A stretch of DNA of 64,000 nucleotides from Amphritea atlantica (GTDB taxonomy: Bacteria; Pseudomonadota; Gammaproteobacteria; Pseudomonadales; Balneatricaceae). The notes under the pieces were generated by a model, which searched no databases, was not told the DNA's origin, and worked only from the letters and a program-made list of their open reading frames with translations. Positions within the stretch are counted from its first letter, which is position 1; the number at the start of each line of letters is the position of its first letter. Both the position numbers and the translations under genes were made by a program. The DNA is taken from contig NZ_FOGB01000003.1 of assembly GCF_900111095.1 (NCBI RefSeq), forward strand, positions 186,001-250,000, in the 5' to 3' direction. Below, in pieces: positions 17,333-25,140 of this stretch.

Positions 17333-18058
17333 TCAGATACCCGGTGATGCCAGCGAACGTAGCTTATAACGGGTGCCAGGATAGGTCAGGCAGGCGAAAC
17401 TGACCAGACGATCATCGGACCAGGTGCGACGGTTGACCAGCAGACAGGGGGTATTGGCGTCGATCTCCAGCAATTGCTGTACATTCGAATCTGGCAGAAT
17501 CGCTTCAACGATATGCTCGACATTGGAGACCGGATACATTTTTGACAAATATTCGTGGGGCGTACCGGCGGTGAAATCCTGATTCAGATAATCCGGCAGC
17601 AGGCGTGCAATAACAAAACGGTTTTCCAGTTGAATGGGCAGATCGTTTTCCCGATGCACGATCACTGAGCGATACAAAGAGGTACCCACCGGAACGCCCA
17701 TCTGCATCGCGATCACCTCATCCGCAACTGCGTCCTGCAGTTTGATGACCGAACAACTGTAACGATGACCCCGCTGTACCACCTCTTCAGCGATATTGCG
17801 GATATCCACCAGCGGTGATTCCGCTTTAGCATCGGTGACAAAAGTACCCATGCCCGGATAGCGCACTAACAGGTTTTCCTGCACCAGGTCCCTGATCGCT
17901 TTGTTCACCGTCATCCGGCTGACCTCAAACTGTTTCGCCAGCTCAACTTCTGCAGGGATTTTACTGCCAGAGGTATAGGTCCCCTGCTTGATGCCATCCA
18001 GAATATAGCCTTTGATCTGCTGGTAGCGTGGTCTGTTGCTCACAAGCTCCCTCATCAC
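17333..18058 (-). CDS. hutC: GntR/HutC-family repressor of histidine utilisation
   Basis: DNA-binding repressor of about 240 residues. The N-terminal GntR winged helix (about 12-75) includes VELAKQFEVSRMTVNKAIRD and the wing RYPGMGTFV. The C-terminal UTRA domain (about 95-235) binds the effector, urocanate in characterised HutC. The gene begins with GTG then ATG, and a GTG 7-8 codons on is another possible start, so the first residues are uncertain. It is on the same strand as the hut operon but separated from it by 415 nt with two operator-like palindromes. Confidence 0.88.
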   Translation of the reverse strand: MMRELVSNRPRYQQIKGYILDGIKQGTYTSGSKIPAEVELAKQFEVSRMTVNKAIRDLVQENLLVRYPGMGTFVTDAKAESPLVDIRNIAEEVVQRGHRYSCSVIKLQDAVADEVIAMQMGVPVGTSLYRSVIVHRENDLPIQLENRFVIARLLPDYLNQDFTAGTPHEYLSKMYPVSNVEHIVEAILPDSNVQQLLEIDANTPCLLVNRRTWSDDRLVSFACLTYPGTRYKLRSLASPGI

Positions 18059-18268
18059 GGTGCAAAAAAATTGATTGTATCCATTCAGACCTGAGTTGTC
18101 AGATTTACTTGATCATGAAGATATTCGGGCAGTTCCCACACACCGATCTGACTCACCATACGCAGTGGATCCCTGATGATTCAAAATCAACAGATTTCAA
18201 ATTGCGATTCGACGTCGAAACGTTCATCATATAGGCCGTTTTTAACTGTTGACGGTATAGATGCAACC

Positions 18269-18739
18269 ATGAGTAATTTCACCGACGTTTCCTTTCTGAA
18301 CACTGTTTTTGGCAATCAACTGGGCAACATGAATAATCCGGATTGGGAAAAGGCCGGTAAACAGCTGCACCTGATCCAGGAGGAACTGGCGGAACTGGTT
18401 GAGGGGATTCAGAACAAAGATATGTCTGAAGTGCGGGATGCAGTTGCTGACATACTGGTTGTCACTTACGGCATGGCCCATGTGCTGGGTATTGATGCCG
18501 ATAAAGATATGGCCGCGGTTCAGGAAAGCAACCTGTCTAAACTCTGTAAAACCGAAGCGGAGATCGAGGAAACCCTGGCCTATTACCGTACGGAGATCGG
18601 TCTGAATGTATACAGCGGCGGTGAACTGCCTAAAGCCTTTATCAAGTCATCTGAAGATCAGACCGGCAAAGATGGCAAGTTCTACCCTGCCCATAAGTTT
18701 CTTAAATGCATCAACTGGCACGAGCCAAAGCTTGTATAA
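18269..18739 (+). CDS. MazG-like nucleotide pyrophosphohydrolase
   Basis: All-alpha NTP pyrophosphatase of 156 residues from the ATG at 18269. A longer in-frame start at 18176 lacks a ribosome site and is not conserved-looking. Metal-binding acids appear as LIQEELAELVEG and VRDAVADILVVTYG, the E-x-x-E and D-x-x-D pattern of the MazG/dCTPase family. The C-terminal half (AFIKSSEDQTGKDGKFYPAH) is an extension beyond the core. Such enzymes clean damaged or surplus nucleotides. The substrate is not predictable. It is divergent from hutC and unrelated to it. Confidence 0.75.
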   Translation: MSNFTDVSFLNTVFGNQLGNMNNPDWEKAGKQLHLIQEELAELVEGIQNKDMSEVRDAVADILVVTYGMAHVLGIDADKDMAAVQESNLSKLCKTEAEIEETLAYYRTEIGLNVYSGGELPKAFIKSSEDQTGKDGKFYPAHKFLKCINWHEPKLV

Positions 18740-18828
18740 GCCATATATAAGCAACCAGTATAAAGCAGCCTGACTGAAGAGCGCAGCAGATAGCGCTTAT
18801 TCAGTTAGGGCGATGCTTTAAACAGCCA

Positions 18829-18857
18829 AAAACGGTGCACCTATGCACCGTTTTTTT
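18829..18857. terminator. Bidirectional terminator between the mazG-like gene and topB
   Basis: AACGGTGCA and TGCACCGTT pair around CCTA. The stem is preceded by AAAA and followed by TTTTTT, so it can end transcription from both converging genes. Confidence 0.9.
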
Positions 18858-18899
18858 ATCTCTGAAATAAGCGTCGGAATATATAACTGACCAGTGTGG

Positions 18900-20888
18900 T
18901 TAAGCCGACTTTTTACGTCTGACAGGTGTCCGTTTCTTGCCAGTGGTCGTTTGCTTAGCAGCAGTTTTCTTAGCGGCAGGCTTTTTCGCCGCAGAGCCCG
19001 TGCGGGTTCGACTGGTTCTCCGTTTCTTAGGCGCAGGACTTAAGGCTTTCAGCGTATCAGGAATCACCACCTCTGCCGACTGAGCAATTAATCCATGTAA
19101 CCGCTGGGTCAGCGGCTCCATAAAGCTGCTGTAACTGCTTTCCTGCTGACTGATCCTGCTCAGTTCGGATTCCCAGAGCGCGGTCATATCCGGCGTGGTG
19201 GCGCTCTCTGGCAGACAATCAACCAATGCACGTCCCACCGTGGTGGAACGGATTGTTTTCCCCTCTCTGACAAAAAAACCACGGGTAAACAGCAACTCGA
19301 TGATACCTGCCCGGGTTGCTTCGGTGCCCAGTCCATCGGTCTCTTTCAACACTTTACGGACTTCCGGGTCGGCAACATAACGGCTGATACCGGTCATCGC
19401 GGCCAACAGAGTTGCATCGGTGAAATACTTGGGTGGTTGCGTATTTTTCTCTTCCAGCAGACCATCAACGCATTGTAACGGTTGTCCTTCTGCTAATACT
19501 GGCAGCAGACTATGTTTTGCTTCAGATGTGGACAGCAGTAATTTCCAACCAGAGTGCAACGTCTGATGGGCGGTTGCTATAAACTGCCCCCCTGCAATCG
19601 TCAGATCAACCCGGGTATCGTCATACTCATAGGGCGCCATAAACTGGGCCAGATAGTAGCGGCTCACCAGCTCATATAACTGGCGTTCCTGCTGACTCAG
19701 CGAGGCAAGATTTGCCTGCCGGGTGGTCGGTATAATCGCGTGATGGGCACTGACTTTCTTATCGTTCCAGGCCGATGAACGGCGGGCGGCATCGATTTGA
19801 GGCAAAAACTCAGTCAGTGTCTGCAGATTAGCGCCAATCGCGCTGATCACTTCCCCCGCCTGCCGGTGATGTTCCTCAGGGAGATAGCGGCAATCTGAAC
19901 GGGGATAGGTCAGCAGTTTATGCCGTTCATACAGCGACTGACAGGTGTCCAGTACAGCTTTAGCGCTCATACCGAAACGCTTCGCTGCCTCTATCTGCAA
20001 CGCCGACAGATTAAAAGGCAGGGGCGCATTTTCCTTCTTACGCTTCTGGGTAAGTTTTACCAGCTCTGCGGGCTGCCCTTTGATCCGCGAAATCACATTT
20101 TCAGCGAGTTTGCGGTTTAATACCCGCCCCTCTTCATCCTGATAGGGCTGGCAATTTTCACTGGGCTTCCAGCGCGCTTTGAACTGTTCCCCCGCCTCAG
20201 TCTCAATCACCGCCTGCACCTCATAAAACGGCTTTGAAACAAAGTTCTCGATCTCTTTATCTCGCCGGACAACCAGACCCAGAAGTGGCGTCTGCACCCG
20301 GCCAACCGACAACACGCCGTTATAGCCAGCCTTGCGCCCCTGAATACTGTATGCCCGGGTCAGATTAATGCCGTAGATCCAGTCCGCGCGAGAGCGCGCC
20401 AGCGCCGATACAGATAACGGTATAAATTCAGCATTAGATTTAAGGCTCCCCAGCGCAGCGCTCACCGCCTTAGGGTTGAGATCACTAATTAATAGCCGCT
20501 GTGCAGTTCGTTTCTTGGTTTCACTGGCCCCCAGATAGTTGATCACCTCATCCACCAGCAGTTGCCCTTCCCGGTCAGGGTCGCCCGCATGTATAAGCTG
20601 TTTCGACTGCCGAATCAGTTTACGCAACACCGCGAGCTGTGAACGGGTCTGGCTGCGGGGCTTTAACTTCCACTCATCGGGAATAATCGGCAGGTGTTCA
20701 AAGCGCCAGGGTTTAAAATCGGGATTGTAGTCCGCAGGATCAGCCTGCTCCAGCAGATGCCCAAGGCACCAACTGACACAGTCGCCGTTGCCCAGCTCGA
20801 TATAGCCTTCGTGTTTTTTATGGGGCTTGGGTAAAACATCAGCGATCGCCCGGGCGAGGCTGGGCTTCTCTGCAATGTATAGGATCAT
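18900..20888 (-). CDS. topB: DNA topoisomerase III
   Basis: Type IA topoisomerase of 662 residues that resolves linked or recombining DNA. The Toprim domain has AEKPSLA (Glu7) and AGDPDREGQ (about 101-109). The catalytic tyrosine is Tyr328 in LTYPRSDCRY, the same number as in E. coli. SVGRVQTPLLG marks the central fold. The last 45 residues form a Lys/Arg/Ala-rich tail resembling histone-H1-like or AlgP-like tails, probably unspecific DNA contact. The gene converges on the mazG-like gene. Confidence 0.96.
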   Translation of the reverse strand: MILYIAEKPSLARAIADVLPKPHKKHEGYIELGNGDCVSWCLGHLLEQADPADYNPDFKPWRFEHLPIIPDEWKLKPRSQTRSQLAVLRKLIRQSKQLIHAGDPDREGQLLVDEVINYLGASETKKRTAQRLLISDLNPKAVSAALGSLKSNAEFIPLSVSALARSRADWIYGINLTRAYSIQGRKAGYNGVLSVGRVQTPLLGLVVRRDKEIENFVSKPFYEVQAVIETEAGEQFKARWKPSENCQPYQDEEGRVLNRKLAENVISRIKGQPAELVKLTQKRKKENAPLPFNLSALQIEAAKRFGMSAKAVLDTCQSLYERHKLLTYPRSDCRYLPEEHHRQAGEVISAIGANLQTLTEFLPQIDAARRSSAWNDKKVSAHHAIIPTTRQANLASLSQQERQLYELVSRYYLAQFMAPYEYDDTRVDLTIAGGQFIATAHQTLHSGWKLLLSTSEAKHSLLPVLAEGQPLQCVDGLLEEKNTQPPKYFTDATLLAAMTGISRYVADPEVRKVLKETDGLGTEATRAGIIELLFTRGFFVREGKTIRSTTVGRALVDCLPESATTPDMTALWESELSRISQQESSYSSFMEPLTQRLHGLIAQSAEVVIPDTLKALSPAPKKRRTSRTRTGSAAKKPAAKKTAAKQTTTGKKRTPVRRKKSA

Positions 20889-20960
20889 GTCGGAAGAAAT
20901 ACTGGTTAAATATACAGATACGTTATCTCAATATTCACAGAGACACCAGACTCCAGGGAT

Positions 20961-20987
20961 AAAAAAAAGCAGCTAAGCTGCTTTTTG
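20961..20987 (-). terminator. Terminator containing the stop codon of the upstream gene
   Basis: On the minus strand AAAAAGCAGCTTAGCTGCTTTTTTTT is a perfect hairpin plus T-run. The last codons (Lys-Ala-Ala) and the TAG stop of the glutaredoxin-like gene lie inside its stem. Confidence 0.88.
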
Positions 20988-21359
20988 TTGGTTTGACTCG
21001 AGATAAGTCTGTTCGAGATAGTGGATTATATCTGAGGACTCGTACATCCAGCTGACGTTGCCTTCACCTTCATCAATTCTCAGACAGGGCACTTTTAACT
21101 TACCGCCCCCCTCAAGTAGCTCATTGCGATACTGCTCAACATTTTTAGCATCACGCAACTCAATGTTGAGGCTATTACGACGTAGTGAACGACGCACTTT
21201 AACGCAGAAAGGGCATGCTTCGTACTGATAGAGGGAGAGGTTAGTTGTGCGCAGGTCAAGTGCACGCTGCTCCTCTGGTGCTCGTTTAAACGGACGGGGA
21301 CTGAAAATGAAGTTCAACAGCAGGATAATTCTGCCCAGAAACCAACGAATAAATGACAC
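20973..21359 (-). CDS. Membrane-anchored glutaredoxin / GST N-terminal-type protein
   Basis: 128 residues from a GTG start at 21359, chosen because AGGAG lies 10 nt upstream and protein family members begin with a similar SxIRWxLGRIIL helix. An upstream ATG at 21392 would place that ribosome site inside the gene. Residues 1-20 form a hydrophobic anchor. The thioredoxin-fold part has LYQYEACPFCVKVRR with a CPFC redox pair (about residues 48-51) and ends with VPCLRI-WMYESSDIIHYLE, as in glutaredoxins and GST N-domains. Role: thiol redox work at the inner membrane, partner unknown. The stop codon lies in the terminator stem. Confidence 0.8.
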   Translation of the reverse strand: MSFIRWFLGRIILLLNFIFSPRPFKRAPEEQRALDLRTTNLSLYQYEACPFCVKVRRSLRRNSLNIELRDAKNVEQYRNELLEGGGKLKVPCLRIDEGEGNVSWMYESSDIIHYLEQTYLESNQQKAA

Positions 21360-21612
21360 TTTAATAACTCCTAAATACGGGTCTGATGACAACCCATTAA
21401 TTCGGGCCAGATTATACCACTACCTTTGAAAATTATTTCCCTATAAAAAACAGGGCTTAAATAGCATCATATTGATTGTATAATGTTAAATTATTACTAC
21501 AATTCGCTGAACTTATCTTTCGCTTGCAGGTCTACCCTGTCCAGCTTTACCTGAAAACCAGGTTTCGGTTTTAGGGGGGGGAAAGCTGAACGTCTATACA
21601 AACAGGAAGAAC

Positions 21613-22203
21613 ATGAATTCGTTAAACCGACTCCCGAAGAAAACATTGGTCGCGGGACTTTTCGCGATGGCACTGACAACATCGTCTCACGCTGCTAACT
21701 ATATCAGTGACGACGTCTATACCTTCTATCACGGAGGGCCGGGAACAGAATACCGGATTACCGGCAGGATCCGCAGCGGTACCCCGGTAACAGTGTTAAG
21801 CCGCAACGAGAAAACCGATTTTATTCAGATTAAAACACCCAGCGGCAAGGTGGGCTGGATGCCTGCGGATAAAATCTCATCGGGTACCAGCCTTGCAGAC
21901 CGTTTTCCCAAGTTGCAGGAACAACTGAAACAGAACGAAGCCGATCTGGCCGCTCAGGCTGAAGAGATTGCGGCACTGAAGCAACAAAACCAGACACTTG
22001 CGGGTGAGAATGCCGGAAATGCCGGCAAAGTGTCCGCCCTGGAAGAGGAGATTGTCGGTCTTAACAGAACCATCAACGGTATGGATGAAAGCAATCTGAT
22101 GCGCTGGTTCACCTATGGCGGACTGGTTGCGTTTGGTGGTTTACTGTTGGGGCTGATGATCCCTTATCTGCCAAAACGCCGGAAGCGGCATGACACCTGG
22201 TAA
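21613..22203 (+). CDS. SH3-domain periplasmic protein with coiled coil and C-terminal membrane anchor
   Basis: 196 residues of the YgiM/TIGR04211 type. A signal peptide (about 1-27, ending SSHAAN) is followed by a bacterial SH3 domain (about 30-95, YTFYHGGPGTEYRITGRI, GWMPADKISS). A Glu/Gln/Leu-rich coiled coil follows (about 105-160), then one membrane helix (about 168-187) and a basic tail KRRKRHDTW. AGGAAG precedes the ATG. Family members sit in the envelope with the SH3 domain in the periplasm. No precise function is known. Confidence 0.85.
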   Translation: MNSLNRLPKKTLVAGLFAMALTTSSHAANYISDDVYTFYHGGPGTEYRITGRIRSGTPVTVLSRNEKTDFIQIKTPSGKVGWMPADKISSGTSLADRFPKLQEQLKQNEADLAAQAEEIAALKQQNQTLAGENAGNAGKVSALEEEIVGLNRTINGMDESNLMRWFTYGGLVAFGGLLLGLMIPYLPKRRKRHDTW

Positions 22204-22215
22204 CAGCTATTTTAC

Positions 22216-22236
22216 AACCCCGTTAACTGCGGGGTT
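22216..22236 (+). terminator. Short hairpin after the SH3 protein gene
   Basis: AACCCCG and CGGGGTT pair around TTAACTG, followed by ATAATG only. It is probably an upstream helper of the stronger terminator that follows. Confidence 0.5.
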
Positions 22237-22267
22237 ATAATGATTCAGCGATAACAGGATCAGGATC

Positions 22268-22301
22268 AAAAAAGGGTGGCTTCAGGCCACCCTTTTTTAT
22301 T
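22268..22301. terminator. Bidirectional terminator
   Basis: AAAAAAGGGTGGC pairs with GCCACCCTTTTTT around TTCAG. It serves the SH3 gene on the plus strand and the cyclic-nucleotide-binding gene on the minus strand. Confidence 0.9.
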
Positions 22302-22352
22302 TAAAGCTAAACCGGTATGAAGCTAAATTTGTATAAAGCTAAGCTGAAGCGT

Positions 22353-22844
22353 CTAAGGGATCGTCTTCAAGCCGCTCTGCAATCGCTCTTCGAGGCACTC
22401 GACTAACTGATCATCGGTATCCCTGAGACGCCGGCTGAGGTCCCGCGCCATATTCATGAATATCAGAACATACTGTTCCGGATCGGCCTGATAGACTGAA
22501 AACAGTTGATCCGCCTTAATCTCTACTGCACGACAGGGTTCCATCGCCTTCACTATACCGCTGCGGGGATAAACCCCCAGCAGGGCCATGGCACCAAAGC
22601 ACTCACCCGGTAAAAAAGCGCGGATCTTATACTGTTCACCTGAGCTGCTTACCTTGAACAGGGCCGCACTACCAGACTCGACAATAAACGAGGAATCCCC
22701 CCGTTCACCCTCAAGAAAAAACGGTTCGCCTGCCTCACGCTCAACGTAATGACTACCTTCAAGGATCAGCTTAACGATATCTTCACGCAATCCACCAAAT
22801 ACCGGCATATCTTTAAGCCGGTGGATCGGAATATTTTCTGGCAC
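22353..22844 (-). CDS. Cyclic-nucleotide-binding domain protein without DNA-binding domain
   Basis: 163 residues consisting almost wholly of one CAP-type cyclic nucleotide-binding beta roll (about 12-135). The phosphate-binding-cassette region reads GECFGAMALLGVYPRSGIV, near the GExxGExxL...R(T/S)A pattern. It ends in a helical segment but has no helix-turn-helix, so it is not a Crp-type regulator by itself. It may sense a nucleotide and bind a partner protein. It is divergent from the glutaredoxin gene. Confidence 0.78.
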   Translation of the reverse strand: MPENIPIHRLKDMPVFGGLREDIVKLILEGSHYVEREAGEPFFLEGERGDSSFIVESGSAALFKVSSSGEQYKIRAFLPGECFGAMALLGVYPRSGIVKAMEPCRAVEIKADQLFSVYQADPEQYVLIFMNMARDLSRRLRDTDDQLVECLEERLQSGLKTIP

Positions 22845-22996
22845 AGTGTTACCCGTTCATCTCGTTGTATCTATCATTTTAAACCAAGATTGCTCCAACG
22901 ATAACCTCTGTCTATCTAAAACATTAAAAAAGGCAATTGGTGTTGCACTTGGTAAACTGTTCAAATACATTCAAACAGATTTAAGGAGAGCAGGAT

Positions 22997-23245
22997 ATGC
23001 AACGAATTACTATATTTGGCCGTAAAGGCTGTGGCTTTTGTACCCGTGCGAAACAACTATGTGAAATGAAAAATCTGGATCACCGCTACATCGATATCCA
23101 CGAAGAGGGTATCACCAAGCAGGATCTGGAAAAAACTGTCGGCAAACCGGTTGATACCGTCCCACAGATCTTTCATGGCCAGGAGCATATCGGTGGTTTT
23201 ACCGAGTTTGCAGCGTTCGTTGATGAGCAGGAAGCCAAGGCCTGA
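22997..23245 (+). CDS. Glutaredoxin
   Basis: 82-residue glutathione-dependent disulfide reductase. The active site is CGFC at residues 12-15 in FGRKGCGFCTRA, instead of the usual CPYC. TVPQIFHGQEHIGGFTEF holds the cis-proline and glutathione-binding loop. AAGGAGAGC precedes the ATG. It most resembles the small Grx1-type (GrxA/NrdH-like) proteins. It ends only 2 nt from the convergent recD stop with no terminator between. Confidence 0.9.
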   Translation: MQRITIFGRKGCGFCTRAKQLCEMKNLDHRYIDIHEEGITKQDLEKTVGKPVDTVPQIFHGQEHIGGFTEFAAFVDEQEAKA

Positions 23246-23247
23246 AA

Positions 23248-25140
23248 CTAGCACCCGTAAGTCCCGGGGGACCGCCAAAGACGCCAGCTTAAACCGCTGG
23301 CTCTCTCTGTCCGCCGGTGACTTCCCTTCATCAGCGCGTCCGTTGTCGCATGTAACACAAACTTCGCTTTAGCCCTGGTAATACCCGTATAGATCAGCTC
23401 GCGGGTTAATAACGGCGTTTCCTCCGCAGGCAGTATCATTACCACCGTTTCGAACTCTGACCCCTGACTCTTATGTACGGTCATAGCATATACCGTCTCA
23501 TGCTTGGGTAAGCGTCCGGGAAGTACCCCCTTCATCGACCCATCAGGCAGCTCAAACCAGACTCTGAGTTTGCCATCCGGGTCTGCAACGGTAATACCAA
23601 TATCACCATTATACAGCCCCAGTTGATAGTCATTACGGCTGATCATCACCGGACGCCCAGCGTACCAGGCTCCCGTCACGCTGATCAGGTTCTGTCGCTG
23701 CAGTTGCGCTTCTATCGCCTGGTTGAGCCCCTCCACACCGTATACTCCCTGACGCACCACCGCCAGCAACTGGATCTGATTAAACGCTTGCAGCAGTTGC
23801 TGCGGCGGTTCACCACCCTGCATTCGTTTCAGATAATCGGAGTAGCCACTGGCAACCTCAGCCACCATCTGCTGATAACCATCTTCAGACAGAGGTACAA
23901 AGCCGATATCCTGCCAGTTTTCACTGAACAAACGGACCGCCGCCTCTGCTTCTCCGCGGTTAACGGCCCGGGCTAGCTGACCAATACCGCTGTGTTCATC
24001 AAAACGATAACTTTTTCGCAGCAGCGCCAGCGCATCGGCAACCGGATTGTTTCCCGCAGCGGAGGGAGGCGTGGAGAGCGAGCACACCTGTTGCAGATAG
24101 CTCAGTTGCACCGGGCTGTAGCAGAGCTCACTAGACCCCTCCTGCTGTTGCCAGGCACAGATATCTCCCAGCACACTGCCCGCCTCGACCGATGCCAACT
24201 GATCCCGGTCACCGATCATAACCAGTTGAGCGTGCTCAGGCAGCGCATCCAGCAGACGATAGATCATCGGCAGATCGATCATTGACGCCTCATCCACCAC
24301 CAGCAGATCAAGATGCAACGGGTTGTCCCGGTTATGACGGAAATTTTTACTGTCAGGCCGCGACCCCAGCAGGCGATGCAGCGTAACCGCCTGATCCGGG
24401 AGCATCGCCCGCACCGCCTCAGTGACAGGTAACCCCTGCTGGGCACGCCCAAGAGACTCACTCAGCCGCGCCGCGGCTTTTCCGGTGGGTGCCGCCAGGC
24501 GAATCAGGGGAGCACGCCCCTGCCGGGCACTGAATAGCTCTGCATAGAGACAGAGTAAACGCGCTACCGTTGTCGTTTTGCCGGTTCCAGGGCCACCGCT
24601 GATAACACTGAATCGACGGCTCAGCGCTACAGCAACGGCAACCTGCTGCCAGTCGGTCTCACCCGCCGCGGAGGCATTGAACAATCGCTGCAAAGCGGTG
24701 CTGATGGTATCGATTGCAACGCGGTCGAAAGTAACCGGCTGCGTCAGTGTTTGAATCCGTCTGGCCACCTGGGTCTCATAGTGCCAGTAGCGATACAGAT
24801 AGAGACGACCGTTGTTGTACACCAGTGGCGTTTCATTCTGACCATCGGAGATCACCGCAAACGACAGTAAATGTTCTGCCGACAAATCCCCTAACAGCCC
24901 TTTGGCGTGCTCCCTTAAGGAAACCGGCCAGCTCTCTGTCAGCGTGGCACAGTTATCCAGAGGCAGACAGACTTCGCCCCGCCCTAATTGAAGACTGACC
25001 AGAACAGCCAGCAGCGCCAGCTGTTCACTACTATGACTGTCAGGATTATCCTGCCGTTCTTCATCCCGGATGAAACGCCCAAACTGAAGATCCAGCGGTC
25101 TGATTAACTGTAACTGACGTAACTGCTGTAACAACGCCAT
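23248..25140 (-). CDS. recD: Exodeoxyribonuclease V alpha subunit (fast helicase)
   Basis: 5'-3' helicase of RecBCD, 630 residues. An N-terminal domain is followed by SF1 helicase motifs: Walker A GGPGTGKTTT near residue 185, LLVVDEASMIDLPM, VMIGDRDQLASVEAG and, at the end, AMTVHKSQGSEF with ITRAK. The ATG at 25140 is preferred over the GTG at 25143 because AGGGAGG is well spaced before it. The recB stop TGA shares one base with this ATG, so the two are translationally coupled. Confidence 0.95.
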   Translation of the reverse strand: MALLQQLRQLQLIRPLDLQFGRFIRDEERQDNPDSHSSEQLALLAVLVSLQLGRGEVCLPLDNCATLTESWPVSLREHAKGLLGDLSAEHLLSFAVISDGQNETPLVYNNGRLYLYRYWHYETQVARRIQTLTQPVTFDRVAIDTISTALQRLFNASAAGETDWQQVAVAVALSRRFSVISGGPGTGKTTTVARLLCLYAELFSARQGRAPLIRLAAPTGKAAARLSESLGRAQQGLPVTEAVRAMLPDQAVTLHRLLGSRPDSKNFRHNRDNPLHLDLLVVDEASMIDLPMIYRLLDALPEHAQLVMIGDRDQLASVEAGSVLGDICAWQQQEGSSELCYSPVQLSYLQQVCSLSTPPSAAGNNPVADALALLRKSYRFDEHSGIGQLARAVNRGEAEAAVRLFSENWQDIGFVPLSEDGYQQMVAEVASGYSDYLKRMQGGEPPQQLLQAFNQIQLLAVVRQGVYGVEGLNQAIEAQLQRQNLISVTGAWYAGRPVMISRNDYQLGLYNGDIGITVADPDGKLRVWFELPDGSMKGVLPGRLPKHETVYAMTVHKSQGSEFETVVMILPAEETPLLTRELIYTGITRAKAKFVLHATTDALMKGSHRRTERASGLSWRLWRSPGTYGC

